Below are positions 10,601-20,028 of a stretch of 64,000 bases of DNA, one piece after another. Position numbers and translations under genes: made by a program. The notes below the pieces were generated by a model. It did not search any database, was not told where the DNA came from, and saw only the letters and a list, made by a program, of their open reading frames with translations. Position 1 is the stretch's first letter; each line of letters begins with the position of its first letter. Source of the stretch: Pantoea sp050157905 (lineage in GTDB: Bacteria > Pseudomonadota > Gammaproteobacteria > Enterobacterales > Enterobacteriaceae); assembly GCF_050157905.1 (NCBI RefSeq), contig NZ_JBKIWZ010000001.1, forward strand, positions 3,348,001 through 3,412,000. Direction: 5' to 3'.

Positions 10601-10630
10601 GCGGGCCAGGGCTGAACAGCCCTGACCCGC
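10601..10630. terminator. Hairpin between convergent bcsZ and bcsG
   Basis: A GC-rich inverted repeat (CAGGGCTG-AA-CAGCCCTG, extended by GCGGG/CCCGC) sits in the 47-bp gap between two converging genes. There is no T run on either side, so it may pause or protect transcripts rather than terminate strictly. Confidence 0.5.
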
Positions 10631-10640
10631 CGCTTGCGGC

Positions 10641-12314
10641 CTACTCCGGATAGGGCACCCAGTCGCCGCCATTAAGCCTGATCCACGGCTTACCCTGATA
10701 CATCATCACCACTGCATTGTCGTTTTCTGACACGACGGGCGTCTGAGGCAGCTTGTCAGCCAGCACCGACATATTCACGTTCGGCGCATTAAAGACCTGT
10801 CCATCTACCACGCGCGACACCAGTTCTGAGATCGCCAGCAGGCTGGTCGGCGCATCAATATTGAGCGGCTGCCCCTGATGCGGTGCCTTCATGCCGACGA
10901 ACTTAATCCCCACCGGCACATGCGTAATGGCAGGGCTGGGAATATCGCGCAGGCCTGACATCTGCATCTTATCCCCCGCCAGTGCTGCGCCATGCTCCGG
11001 AACGACCAGAACCATCACGCGACGACCAGACTTCTCCAGCTGGGTGAGGAAGGTATCAATCTGATCGAACAGCAGCTGCGCCCGTGGTTTCCACGGCGCG
11101 GTTTTGGTGCTGCCGAGGTCGCGGGTGCCGTCGTGCAGTGGAATCAGGTTGTAGAAGGTGGCACTGCGTGCATCGCTGCTTTTGTTACGATCGTCGAGCC
11201 ACCGCTGCATCAGCTGAGCATCGTTGAACACCGGTGAGCTGTCGAAGGAGGAGAGCTCCGGCGCAATGCCCGCCTGCGACATCAGCGGAGCCTGAATGTC
11301 GCCCGACTCACGCAGCTCTTTAAGATAGTTACCAAATACGCCGGTGTGGTCCATCATCAGCTGCTCTTTAAAGCCGAGCTTCGCCAGATTGTCGAACAGA
11401 TAGCAGCGTGCATCGGCCGGTTTGTAGAGGTCACTGTGCGACGTCTGACCGCAGCTGGCACGCAGCAGGCGAATGCCCGCCGGGCCGCTGTAGCTGGTAG
11501 CCGAGTTATAGTTGGTCAGCATAATGTCAAAGTGCTGCCACAGCGGATGACTGCGCAACTGGGCCGCATCCATATCGGACCAGGCGAGCGAACAGATGTT
11601 GATCACCAGAATGTCGAATGGCTGCGAATCCGCTGGCAGGCTATCCGGGAAGTGGGTCACGCGCTTGCGCTCACTTTCATAAAAACGGCTGAGCCAGGCG
11701 GTCAGGCTGGCGCTGGTGGGCGCGGCCGACTGATCGAGTCCATCCGGCACGGCCGCGGCCGGGTTCGTCGCAGGCGTCTGATTCAGGACGACCTGTGGCG
11801 TAGCGGCCCGCGTCGGCAGCAGCGACATGGCCGGACCCGCAATAGTCAGCACATTGAGCCAGATTAGCATCAGCGATACCAGCACGGTGAGGCGAATCCA
11901 GGGAGAGATAAACAGATAGAGCACCAGCAGCACAAACAGCGCGCCCAGCATCTGCCAGTTAATAAAACGGTCAGCCAGGTCAAGCAGGTAACTGACCGAG
12001 AAGCCCGCCAGCTGGTCACCCTGACTGAGGATGCTGTTGAAGCCTGGCAGCCAGGTATCATGCCAGAACAGCCCGAAACCGACAGGGATTGAAACCCAGT
12101 GGCGCAGACGATGCAGACGCGCCGACGGCAGGGGAAAAAGCAGCCAGGCGAGGAACACCAGATTGCTCAGGGCGTGAAAATTGAGATAGCCGTACCACAA
12201 CAGGGCGAACTTGACTAAAAAGTAGAAATTCCAGCCGCCCAGCCCACGCCAGCGGGACCACAGACGGGAGGCGTGACCCGCAGCGGGTTGATCATTTTTC
12301 ATTAATGTTTGCAT
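10641..12314 (-). CDS. bcsG: Cellulose phosphoethanolamine transferase BcsG
   Basis: Inner-membrane enzyme with a periplasmic alkaline-phosphatase-fold domain that adds phosphoethanolamine to cellulose in E. coli. 557 residues: about four or five transmembrane helices in the first ~190, an Ala/Pro/Thr-rich linker, then the periplasmic catalytic domain. The conserved SATSYSGPAGIRLLRASCGQ segment holds the probable nucleophile Ser, and VVPEHGAAL supplies metal ligands. The protein is collinear with E. coli BcsG to the end (NGGDWVPYP). Two starts are possible: ATG at 12314, or ATG at 12302 (MKNDQPA), which overlaps the bcsF stop. Third gene of bcsE-bcsF-bcsG. Confidence 0.96.
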   Translation of the reverse strand: MQTLMKNDQPAAGHASRLWSRWRGLGGWNFYFLVKFALLWYGYLNFHALSNLVFLAWLLFPLPSARLHRLRHWVSIPVGFGLFWHDTWLPGFNSILSQGDQLAGFSVSYLLDLADRFINWQMLGALFVLLVLYLFISPWIRLTVLVSLMLIWLNVLTIAGPAMSLLPTRAATPQVVLNQTPATNPAAAVPDGLDQSAAPTSASLTAWLSRFYESERKRVTHFPDSLPADSQPFDILVINICSLAWSDMDAAQLRSHPLWQHFDIMLTNYNSATSYSGPAGIRLLRASCGQTSHSDLYKPADARCYLFDNLAKLGFKEQLMMDHTGVFGNYLKELRESGDIQAPLMSQAGIAPELSSFDSSPVFNDAQLMQRWLDDRNKSSDARSATFYNLIPLHDGTRDLGSTKTAPWKPRAQLLFDQIDTFLTQLEKSGRRVMVLVVPEHGAALAGDKMQMSGLRDIPSPAITHVPVGIKFVGMKAPHQGQPLNIDAPTSLLAISELVSRVVDGQVFNAPNVNMSVLADKLPQTPVVSENDNAVVMMYQGKPWIRLNGGDWVPYPE

Positions 12315-12489
12315 CCGTTTTTGAGGATTGACGCTGCCAGTGCCCTTCAGATTTCAGCGCACGTGCCGGTAGCAGGCGATTCAGCAGGCCGTGCCAGCGA
12401 CGCGGCAGCCACTGCTGCCACACCGGCTTCAGAATCAACGCGACCGCGATTACCAGCAGTGCAATCTGTACCCAGTCCATCAGGTTCAT
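12292..12489 (-). CDS. bcsF: Cellulose biosynthesis membrane protein BcsF
   Basis: A 65-residue protein with one N-terminal transmembrane helix (about 6-25) and a basic cytoplasmic tail. In E. coli BcsF recruits BcsE, and probably BcsG, to the synthase. The start ATG overlaps the bcsE stop by one base (TGATG on the reverse strand) and the 3' end overlaps bcsG, which indicates translational coupling in bcsEFG. Confidence 0.9.
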   Translation of the reverse strand: MNLMDWVQIALLVIAVALILKPVWQQWLPRRWHGLLNRLLPARALKSEGHWQRQSSKTDANINEK

Positions 12490-14024
12490 CAGGATTCATC
12501 CTCTGGCAGTAAAGAGATGGGCTGCGGCGTCGCGCGTTGAGGGATGTCTGCAGGTCGGCGAGGAACAGCGCGCGCCGGTTCGGGCACCGCAGCCACCGCC
12601 TGCAGCGCCACCGGTCGCATTTTTTTGATATTGCCGATCTCGGCCTGAATCTGGTTATCTTCAAACCAGATAATCCGGTTGGCAAACAGTTCGTCATGCG
12701 GCAGAGAAAAGATAAATTTCAGCGCCTTATCCAGGTCGTTATAGCGGCAGGAGGAGAGAAAAAGAATGACCCGATCCTCCAGTACCGTGACCAGATCGCC
12801 AAAGCGACGTGGCTTGCAGAGCGTCAGAATCTGCTGTGGCGTAAGTTGTGGCACCGGACGCAGGGCAACCAGCAGGCCTTTGTCATTTTCCGGCAGCAGG
12901 GGATTACTGATAAGCTGGCTGACAGCCTGACAAAACGTCTCAGGAGGCATATACCCCTTTTCGTGCAGCGGCTGCACTGAGGCGATCAGGGTGTCCAGAC
13001 TGGCGGGAACCAGTCGACTGAACCGCTGTCCCTGAATCCCTTCCAGCAGGGTAAGGAATTTCGACATGGCGGCCGTGGTGGGGACAATGCTGTTCACGCC
13101 GCACGCCTGCAGCAGACGCTCATCGCTGTAACGCAGGCTGACGCCCATCTCACGCACGACGATCTTCAGCCCGTTGCCCCGGCTGCGACGCAGACTGTGT
13201 ACCATTTTTGCCAGCTCGCGGATCTGTTCGCTGTGCGTCAGGCTGAAAATCACGGTGGCGGCATTGGCCTGCTGTGCGCTTTCCCAGACCTGCTGATTAT
13301 CCTCAAACAGCTGCCACTGACGTGAAAGCGGCGGTGCACCTTCCAGCACGCTTTTATCAGCCAGATAATGTTGTTCGTCATTCAGGCTCAGCGGTTCCTG
13401 CGTTTCTTTTAAAGCAAAGAAATGTTCATCTTCACAGCCCAGACGCAGCGTACGATCGGCCAGCAATCGTTCACCGGCATACCACCAGCTTATTTGATAC
13501 TGCCAGCCGCCCTGCTGAAAGGTTAAATAAGCCAGCCCGTCCATCTGACGAAAATAACGCTGAAGATTATTACGCTGATTTAATTGTGTGATACCCGCAG
13601 TGACAATGAGAAGCGTCATTTTCTTTTTATGCAGCAGCCTGCGCATGCGCGTTATCCAGTCGCTTAATTCTGCATCACTTAATTTATCCCACTGCGTGGC
13701 CGCGCTGCTAAAAATCACCAGTCCATTTTTATGGCCGAGCGTGCGGGCGAAATCACGCTCAAGGTGCAGCAGACTTTTTTTATTTTCGGGCAATGAAAAC
13801 AGCGGGATGCGGTCGGGGCCACCGGCGGGATCCGGTGTCAGCAGCGCCTGAGGCGGCTGGCCGGCGCTGATAAGCGTCACAGCCTGCTGATGTGAAATTA
13901 CCTGACGAATGAAAGCATGGGCATCCGGCTGACGTGTGCAGCTTACCCAGTAACAGCCAGGATTCTGTAAAGTGCTTACTTCAGGCTGAACCTGTTGCAG
14001 CCCCAACGAAAAAGAATTTTTCAT
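12489..14024 (-). CDS. bcsE: c-di-GMP-binding cellulose regulator BcsE
   Basis: Cytoplasmic regulator of 511 residues (E. coli 523). The family has a degenerate receiver-like plus NTPase-like N-terminal part and a C-terminal GIL (GGDEF I-site-like) domain that binds c-di-GMP through an RxGD motif. RFGD is seen in the GIL region (LCKPRRFGDLV), consistent with binding. BcsE interacts with BcsR and BcsQ and raises cellulose output. It is the first gene of bcsEFG, divergent from bcsR with 192 bp between the starts. Confidence 0.93.
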   Translation of the reverse strand: MKNSFSLGLQQVQPEVSTLQNPGCYWVSCTRQPDAHAFIRQVISHQQAVTLISAGQPPQALLTPDPAGGPDRIPLFSLPENKKSLLHLERDFARTLGHKNGLVIFSSAATQWDKLSDAELSDWITRMRRLLHKKKMTLLIVTAGITQLNQRNNLQRYFRQMDGLAYLTFQQGGWQYQISWWYAGERLLADRTLRLGCEDEHFFALKETQEPLSLNDEQHYLADKSVLEGAPPLSRQWQLFEDNQQVWESAQQANAATVIFSLTHSEQIRELAKMVHSLRRSRGNGLKIVVREMGVSLRYSDERLLQACGVNSIVPTTAAMSKFLTLLEGIQGQRFSRLVPASLDTLIASVQPLHEKGYMPPETFCQAVSQLISNPLLPENDKGLLVALRPVPQLTPQQILTLCKPRRFGDLVTVLEDRVILFLSSCRYNDLDKALKFIFSLPHDELFANRIIWFEDNQIQAEIGNIKKMRPVALQAVAAVPEPARAVPRRPADIPQRATPQPISLLPEDES

Positions 14025-14216
14025 ATTGAATTCGTTATTTTTCCAGCCCAGGCTAGTTTATTATAGACAGCATAGGTTGTAACCTGACGAATTAAAAATA
14101 ACTGACTGGCCGATGTTTGCCTTTCTCTGGCATCGTACGCATTCTGGAAACCATTTTCCAGATCACAGGTAAATGACACTGTTCTGGTGCCGATATTTTA
14201 TTAGTGGCGAGAAATA
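14025..14216. promoter_or_regulatory. Divergent promoter region bcsE/bcsR
   Basis: This AT-rich 192-bp gap is the only place from which bcsEFG (leftward) and bcsRQABC (rightward) can be started. I see no single convincing -35/-10 pair or named operator, so this is an assignment by position. Confidence 0.4.
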
Positions 14217-14414
14217 ATGAAAAACCACGATGTTTATACGCCGGTCTCCGCTCAGCGTGAGCCTCAGGATGATATCAGTGCGCTGCGTGACGCCTTTTCT
14301 TTGCAGGCGTTCCGGTATGTTGATATTGCGCGTGAAGATCGGCTGAACGAAATAGTGGCCTGCTGGCCGCTGTTATCGGAAACTCTGTCTGCGCTGCCGG
14401 AGCCAGCTCACTGA
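14217..14414 (+). CDS. bcsR: Cellulose biosynthesis protein BcsR (YhjR)
   Basis: Small cytoplasmic protein of 65 residues that in E. coli pairs with BcsQ and stabilises the BcsE-BcsQ complex at the synthase. The family core is visible: DDISALRDAFSL followed by YVDI and a CWPLLSE C-terminal helix. Its stop overlaps the bcsQ start by one base (TGATG), so the two are probably translated together. Confidence 0.92.
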   Translation: MKNHDVYTPVSAQREPQDDISALRDAFSLQAFRYVDIAREDRLNEIVACWPLLSETLSALPEPAH

Positions 14415-15133
14415 TGCCGCAGATTGCGCTTCAGGGCATACGGGGCGGCGTCGGGACGACATCGCTCTGCGCAGCACTCGGCTGGGCGCTGACCAGGCTG
14501 GGTGAACGGGTCCTGCTGATCGATGGTTCGCCAGTCAGTCAGCTGGGTGCACACTTTAATCTGCCCGTTCAGGCGGCACAGGGCTGGATGCAGGCGCTGT
14601 GCGAAGGCGGTGACTGGCAGCAACATGCGCAGCGCTATCCACAGGGGCCCGACCTGCTGCCTTATGGTCTGCTTTCCTCCCTTTTGCCGGCGCAGGATGT
14701 GGCTGTCGCCACGCCGCTGCTCGACACGCTCCCGGCCCTGCGCAGGCGCTATACCTGGATTCTTTTCGATCTGCCCGCCGAAAGCGCACCGTGGCATGAG
14801 AGGCTGCTTCCGCTGCTCGATAGCCTGCTGTGCATCGCCACCCCGGATGCCAACTGCCATCTGCGCCTGAGTCAGCGGCCATTTCCTGCGGTAACCCGGT
14901 TTCTGATTAATCAGTTTAATGCTAACAGCCGCCTGCAACAGGATCTGCATCAGTTCTGGATGGCGACGCTGCATCCGCTGATCCCCTTGCTGATCCACCG
15001 CGATGAGGCGCTGGCAGAAGCCCTGATGATGAAGCAGCCGGTCGGGGAATACCGGCCACACGCGCTGGTCAGTGAAGAGATCACCACCCTGGCGAACTGG
15101 CTGCAGCTACATCTGAAAGAGGATCGCTCATGA
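14414..15133 (+). CDS. bcsQ: Cellulose synthase-associated ATPase BcsQ
   Basis: MinD/ParA-like SIMIBI ATPase of 239 residues, essential for cellulose production in E. coli and located at the cell pole with the synthase. Deviant Walker A GIRGGVGTTS at residues 8-17, Walker A' LLIDGSP and Walker B ILFDLP are present. The C-terminal segment HRDEALAEAL...QPVGEYRPHAL is typical of BcsQ and not of ParA. It overlaps bcsR upstream and bcsA downstream (ATGA). Confidence 0.95.
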   Translation: MPQIALQGIRGGVGTTSLCAALGWALTRLGERVLLIDGSPVSQLGAHFNLPVQAAQGWMQALCEGGDWQQHAQRYPQGPDLLPYGLLSSLLPAQDVAVATPLLDTLPALRRRYTWILFDLPAESAPWHERLLPLLDSLLCIATPDANCHLRLSQRPFPAVTRFLINQFNANSRLQQDLHQFWMATLHPLIPLLIHRDEALAEALMMKQPVGEYRPHALVSEEITTLANWLQLHLKEDRS

Positions 15134-17712
15134 ACCCGCTACGCTGGCTGCTGACCGCCCCGGCCTGGCTGGGAACAGAACGACGTTATGCCGACGCACG
15201 TCGTCATGGTGCTTCCCGCTTCGCCAGCGCGTTTAACCTGTTCTGGTACGGACTGGTGGTTGTACTGTTTCGTGTCGAAACACCCGGCTGGCAGCGTATT
15301 CTCCGGCAGCGCCGCCGCCTCTATCCGCACATTTCGCCGGAGCGCCCCCGACCGCTCGATTTTCTGCGCTATCTGACGCAGACCCTGTGGCTGGTTATTG
15401 TCCTGCCAGCGGAGGAGCCCCGCCGCCGCGCGAACGGCTTCGCTGCGCTGATTCGCTGGCGGCAGCAGGCCTATCGCTGGCTGGAGCGACGCGCAAAACG
15501 GGCAGAGACGAACCAGCTGGGCGCACGGGCCGAACGGCGACTGAAGCGTCTGCCGCCGCTGCTGCGCTATACCCTTTTTATCGGTATGGGGCTGTTCGCC
15601 TCGCTGCTGGCGCTGCTCTGCATCAGTCAGCCCTTCGATCTGACGACGCAGTTTATCTTTGTGCTGCTGCTCTGGGCACTGGCAATGGGCATACGGCGGG
15701 TGCCGGGCCGTTTACCCACAATGATGCTGATTGTGCTGTCGCTGACCGTATCCTGTCGTTATCTCTGGTGGCGCTATACCTCGACGCTGAACTGGGACGA
15801 TCCTGTGAGCCTGGTACTGGGTCTGCTGCTGATTGCCGCCGAAACCTACGCCTGGGTGGTGCTGGTGCTGGGCTATTTTCAGACGCTGTGGCCGCTTAAC
15901 CGGCAGCCGGTGTCGATGCCAGACGACCGCTCGACGTGGCCATCAGTGGATCTGCTGGTGCCAACCTACAACGAACCGCTGAGCGTAGTCCGGCCGACAC
16001 TCTACGCCGCACTGGGGGTTGACTGGCCAAAAGATCGCCTGAACATCTATCTGCTGGATGACGGAAAGCGCCCGGAATTTCGCGAGTTTGCCGCCAGCAT
16101 TGGCATTCACTATGTGGTCCGGCCGGACAATGCACACGCCAAAGCAGGCAACATCAATCATGCGCTGAAAACGCACTGCCGCAGCGACTTTGTGTCGATC
16201 TTTGACTGCGACCATGTGCCGACGCGCGCTTTTCTGCAGATGACAATGGGCTGGTTTATCAAAGATCCCCGGCTGGCCATGCTGCAGACGCCGCATCACT
16301 TTTTCTCCCCCGATCCGTTTGAACGCAATCTGGGGCGTTTTCGCCGCACGCCTAACGAGGGGTCGCTGTTTTACGGGCTGGTTCAGGATGGTAATGACAC
16401 CTGGGATGCCACCTTTTTCTGTGGCTCCTGCGCCATTCTGCGACGCGACGCGCTGGAGCAGATTGGCGGTATCGCGGTTGAAACCGTGACAGAGGATGCG
16501 CATACCTCGCTGCGTCTGCATCGCCTTGGCTATACCTCCGCCTACATCCGCATTCCTCAGGCAGCCGGACTGGCGACAGAAAGTCTGTCAGCGCACATTG
16601 GTCAGCGCATCCGCTGGGCGCGTGGCATGGTGCAGATTTTCCGTCTCGATAATCCGCTGTTTGGCAAGGGGCTGAGATGGGTGCAGCGGCTCTGTTATGC
16701 CAACGCCATGCTCCACTTTCTCTCCGGGATCCCACGGCTGGTGTTCCTGCTGGCGCCGCTGGCGTTTCTGCTCTGTCATGCCTACATCATCTATGCGCCC
16801 GCCCTGGCGATTGCCGTCTATGTGCTGCCGCACATGCTGCACACCAGTCTGACCAACTCACGCATTCAGGGGCGCTGGCGACACTCGTTCTGGAGTGAAG
16901 TCTACGAGACCGTGCTGGCCTGGTATATCGCGCTGCCGACGACGGTCGCGCTGGTCAATCCGCATAAAGGCAAGTTCAACGTGACCGCCAAGGGCGGACT
17001 GGTCGAGAAGCGGCACCTGGACTGGGTAATTACCCGACCTTATATGATGCTGGTTCTGCTCAATCTGGCGGGCGTGGTGATGGCATTCTGGCGAATGCAG
17101 CACGGCCCGGCCAATGAAGTATTAACAGTCTGGGTCAGCCTGGTCTGGGTGCTCTACAACATGGTGATTCTCGGTGGTGCGGTGGCGGTGTCGGTCGAGG
17201 CCCGTCAGATCCGCGAAGCGCATCGGGTTGAAATTGCGATGCCAGCGGCAATTTCGCGCGAAAACGGACACATGCTGCCCTGTACGCTGCGTGACTATTC
17301 GGATGGCGGTGTCGGTCTGGAACTGCGCGAGCCTGATGCGCTGCGGGAGGGTGAGAAGGTCTGGCTGTTGCTTCGTCGCGGGCAGCAGGAGTTCAGTTTC
17401 CCCTGCCGGGTACAGCGCGTCTTTGGCCTGCGGGCGGGCGTGCGTCTCGACGCGCTGACCACCCGACAGCACATCGATTTTATTCAGTGTACCTTCGCCC
17501 GTGCCGATACCTGGGCGCTGTGGCAGGACGGTTTTCCTGAAGATAAACCGGTGCAGAGCCTGGCCGATATCACAATCCTCGGCTTCAAAGGGTATCTGCG
17601 TCTGGCGGAATATGGTCCGCCACAGTTACGTCGGTTGTTTAACCTGCTTACCACTGGGGTAAGCTGGCTGGCTTCGCTGTTGCCGCAGGGCATCGGTCGC
17701 GCGCCTGCTTAA
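15130..17712 (+). CDS. bcsA: Cellulose synthase catalytic subunit BcsA, second copy (E. coli type)
   Basis: 860 residues, near the 872 of E. coli BcsA, with the N-terminal extension (about 1-145) that the first copy lacks. Catalytic residues are complete: DDG 310-312, DCD 359-361, TED 454-456 and QRIRW 492-496. The PilZ domain has R695-EAH-R699 followed by DYSDGG, so c-di-GMP activation is expected. Multiple hydrophobic helices flank the glycosyltransferase domain. It starts inside the bcsQ stop (ATGA) and ends 24 bp before bcsB. It is clearly diverged from the first copy over its length, so it is a separate lineage rather than a recent duplication. Confidence 0.97.
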   Translation: MNPLRWLLTAPAWLGTERRYADARRHGASRFASAFNLFWYGLVVVLFRVETPGWQRILRQRRRLYPHISPERPRPLDFLRYLTQTLWLVIVLPAEEPRRRANGFAALIRWRQQAYRWLERRAKRAETNQLGARAERRLKRLPPLLRYTLFIGMGLFASLLALLCISQPFDLTTQFIFVLLLWALAMGIRRVPGRLPTMMLIVLSLTVSCRYLWWRYTSTLNWDDPVSLVLGLLLIAAETYAWVVLVLGYFQTLWPLNRQPVSMPDDRSTWPSVDLLVPTYNEPLSVVRPTLYAALGVDWPKDRLNIYLLDDGKRPEFREFAASIGIHYVVRPDNAHAKAGNINHALKTHCRSDFVSIFDCDHVPTRAFLQMTMGWFIKDPRLAMLQTPHHFFSPDPFERNLGRFRRTPNEGSLFYGLVQDGNDTWDATFFCGSCAILRRDALEQIGGIAVETVTEDAHTSLRLHRLGYTSAYIRIPQAAGLATESLSAHIGQRIRWARGMVQIFRLDNPLFGKGLRWVQRLCYANAMLHFLSGIPRLVFLLAPLAFLLCHAYIIYAPALAIAVYVLPHMLHTSLTNSRIQGRWRHSFWSEVYETVLAWYIALPTTVALVNPHKGKFNVTAKGGLVEKRHLDWVITRPYMMLVLLNLAGVVMAFWRMQHGPANEVLTVWVSLVWVLYNMVILGGAVAVSVEARQIREAHRVEIAMPAAISRENGHMLPCTLRDYSDGGVGLELREPDALREGEKVWLLLRRGQQEFSFPCRVQRVFGLRAGVRLDALTTRQHIDFIQCTFARADTWALWQDGFPEDKPVQSLADITILGFKGYLRLAEYGPPQLRRLFNLLTTGVSWLASLLPQGIGRAPA

Positions 17713-17736
17713 AAAAATCTGCATTGAGTTGATGAT

Positions 17737-20028
17737 ATGACGACAACGAAAGTAAACAGGTGGGTCGCTGCGCTGCTGCTGGGCTCCGCAACACTAAGCT
17801 GCGCGCTGGCGCAGGAGACGGCGCCGGTGGCTACCGCCGCGAAACCCGCATTACAGGCGGTAACGCCGGAGGCGGGTGCGCCGCTGCGTAGCAGTCAGCT
17901 GAATTTTCTGACGCTGGCACCGCCGCCGGGCAGCATGATGCTCAGCGGAACGCGCAGCACTGGCCAGATCGAGTTCGGTGTACGCAGTGATGAGGTGGTG
18001 ACGCGTGCGCTGCTTAATCTCAGCTTTCGCCCCTCGCCCGCGCTGCTGCCCACGCTGTCGCAGCTGAAAATCTACCTCAATGATGAGCTGGTGAGCCTGA
18101 TTACCCTGACGCCGGAGCAGATGGGTAAAGAAAATCAGATGCAGCTGGCGATCGACCCCCGGTTTATCAGCGACTTTAACCGCCTGCGCTTTGAGCTGGT
18201 GGGACACTATGCAAACATCTGCGAAAATCCGGCCAACAGCACCATCTGGCTTGATATCGGGAAAGAGAGCGGGATGGATCTGACGCTGCAGAAACTGCCG
18301 CTGAAAAACGACCTCTCTCACTTCCCGGAGCCCTTCTTTGACGCCCGTGATAAGCGGCCGCTGACGCTGCCGATCGTGTTTGCCGCCGGGCCGGACATTA
18401 AACAGCAGCGCGCCGCCGCCATCCTCGCCTCGTGGTTTGGCAGCAAAGCCGCCTGGCGCGGACAGCGTTTTCCGGTGCTCTACAATCAGCTGCCCCGGGA
18501 GCAGCATGCGGTTGTCTTTGCCACCAACGATGCCCGTCCGGCGTTCCTGAACGATCTGCCTCCGGTGATGAAGCCGACCGTCGCGATGGTCAGCCAGCCT
18601 GACAATCCTTATGAAAAGATGCTGCTGATCCTGGGTCGCAATGATGACGATCTGCTGACGGCGGTGCAGGGGATTGCACAGGGTGAGTTGCTGCTACGCG
18701 GCGACACCGCGACCATTGATCACGTCACGCAGCTGGTGCCGCGTCAGCCTTATGATGCGCCCAACTGGGTACGCACCGATCGCCGCACCACCTTTGCGGA
18801 GCTGTCGCAGTATGAGAACCAGCTACAGTCTGACGGACTGCAGCCCAACCCGGTCAGCCTGACGCTGAATCTGCCGCCCGATCTCTTCCTGGTGCGCGCG
18901 CGGGGTATTGATATGGATCTGAGCTATCGCTACACCTCGCCGCTTCAGGAGGATGGCTCGCGGCTGGCCGTTAACCTGAATAATCAGTTTATTCAGGACT
19001 ATCCGCTGATGCCCAAAAATACCGCCGGGCAGCAGCTGCTGCATATTCCGCTGATTCAGGGCATGCAGGATAAGAATCATGAACTGCGCATTCCGGCGTT
19101 GCGCCTGGGTGTCGTCAACCAGCTGCGTTTCGATTTTGACTATGCCAATACCTTTATCGGCGGCACAGCTGACGGCCGCTGCGAAACCGTGACCCCGGTC
19201 GGCCATCATGTGGTACTGGATGAGAGTTCCAGCATCGACTTCTCTGGCTATCGTCACTATATCGAAATGCCCTCACTGCAGACCTGGGCAAACGCAGGCT
19301 TCCCCTTCAGCCGCCTGGCCGATCTTTCTCAGACGCTGGTGCTGGTTCAGCCCAATCCGGATGTACAGCAGGTCAGTACGATGCTGAACGCGCTGGGTAA
19401 TATTGGCGCACAGACCGGCTATCCGGCGCTGCGCGTGCAGCTGACCGATGACTGGGGCAGCGCGAAAAAACAGGATGCGGATCTGCTGATGATCGGCGGT
19501 ATCCCAGCCGATCTGCAGGATGACCAGCGGATCAGTGCGCTGGTGGAAGCCACTGCAAGCTGGCTGAAAAAACCGGCGCGTCAGACCGTTCAGCAGACAC
19601 AGCCACTGAGCCCGGCTGAACGGACGGCAGAAAGTCGTACCGCGATTGGCTCCCGGGGGCCGCTGGCAACCGTGATTGGTTTCCAGTCACCCTTTAACGA
19701 TCAGCGCAGTGTTGTGGCGTTGCTGGCCGATGGCAGTCCGCGAAGCTGGCAGTTGCTTGATGACGCTCTGCAGGACAGTGGCAAGCGCAGCGCGATCTCC
19801 GGCTCCACCGCCATTATCCGCGAGTCGGGTGTCAACAGCCTTCGCGTCGGAGAAACCTACTTCGTGGGTCATCTTCCATGGTGGGAACGGCTCTGGGCCT
19901 CGATTGCGCCCCATCCGTTCTGGCTGGCGCTGTGTGCTGTGCTGGTTGTCGTGCTGTTTGCGCTGCTGGTCTGGCGTCTGATGCGTCTGGTGGCACACCG
20001 CCGTCTGCTTGATGATGAAGATGAATAA
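17737..20028 (+). CDS. bcsB: Cellulose synthase regulatory subunit BcsB, second copy
   Basis: 763 residues, normal length for the family (E. coli 779). Signal peptide about 1-25 (SCALAQ), two carbohydrate-binding/flavodoxin-like repeats, and a C-terminal transmembrane helix near 725-745 followed by a short acidic tail ending DDEDE. It lacks the long Ala/Pro insert of the first BcsB. The reading frame overlaps the start of bcsC by up to 17 bp, with no bcsZ between them, unlike E. coli. Confidence 0.95.
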   Translation: MTTTKVNRWVAALLLGSATLSCALAQETAPVATAAKPALQAVTPEAGAPLRSSQLNFLTLAPPPGSMMLSGTRSTGQIEFGVRSDEVVTRALLNLSFRPSPALLPTLSQLKIYLNDELVSLITLTPEQMGKENQMQLAIDPRFISDFNRLRFELVGHYANICENPANSTIWLDIGKESGMDLTLQKLPLKNDLSHFPEPFFDARDKRPLTLPIVFAAGPDIKQQRAAAILASWFGSKAAWRGQRFPVLYNQLPREQHAVVFATNDARPAFLNDLPPVMKPTVAMVSQPDNPYEKMLLILGRNDDDLLTAVQGIAQGELLLRGDTATIDHVTQLVPRQPYDAPNWVRTDRRTTFAELSQYENQLQSDGLQPNPVSLTLNLPPDLFLVRARGIDMDLSYRYTSPLQEDGSRLAVNLNNQFIQDYPLMPKNTAGQQLLHIPLIQGMQDKNHELRIPALRLGVVNQLRFDFDYANTFIGGTADGRCETVTPVGHHVVLDESSSIDFSGYRHYIEMPSLQTWANAGFPFSRLADLSQTLVLVQPNPDVQQVSTMLNALGNIGAQTGYPALRVQLTDDWGSAKKQDADLLMIGGIPADLQDDQRISALVEATASWLKKPARQTVQQTQPLSPAERTAESRTAIGSRGPLATVIGFQSPFNDQRSVVALLADGSPRSWQLLDDALQDSGKRSAISGSTAIIRESGVNSLRVGETYFVGHLPWWERLWASIAPHPFWLALCAVLVVVLFALLVWRLMRLVAHRRLLDDEDE

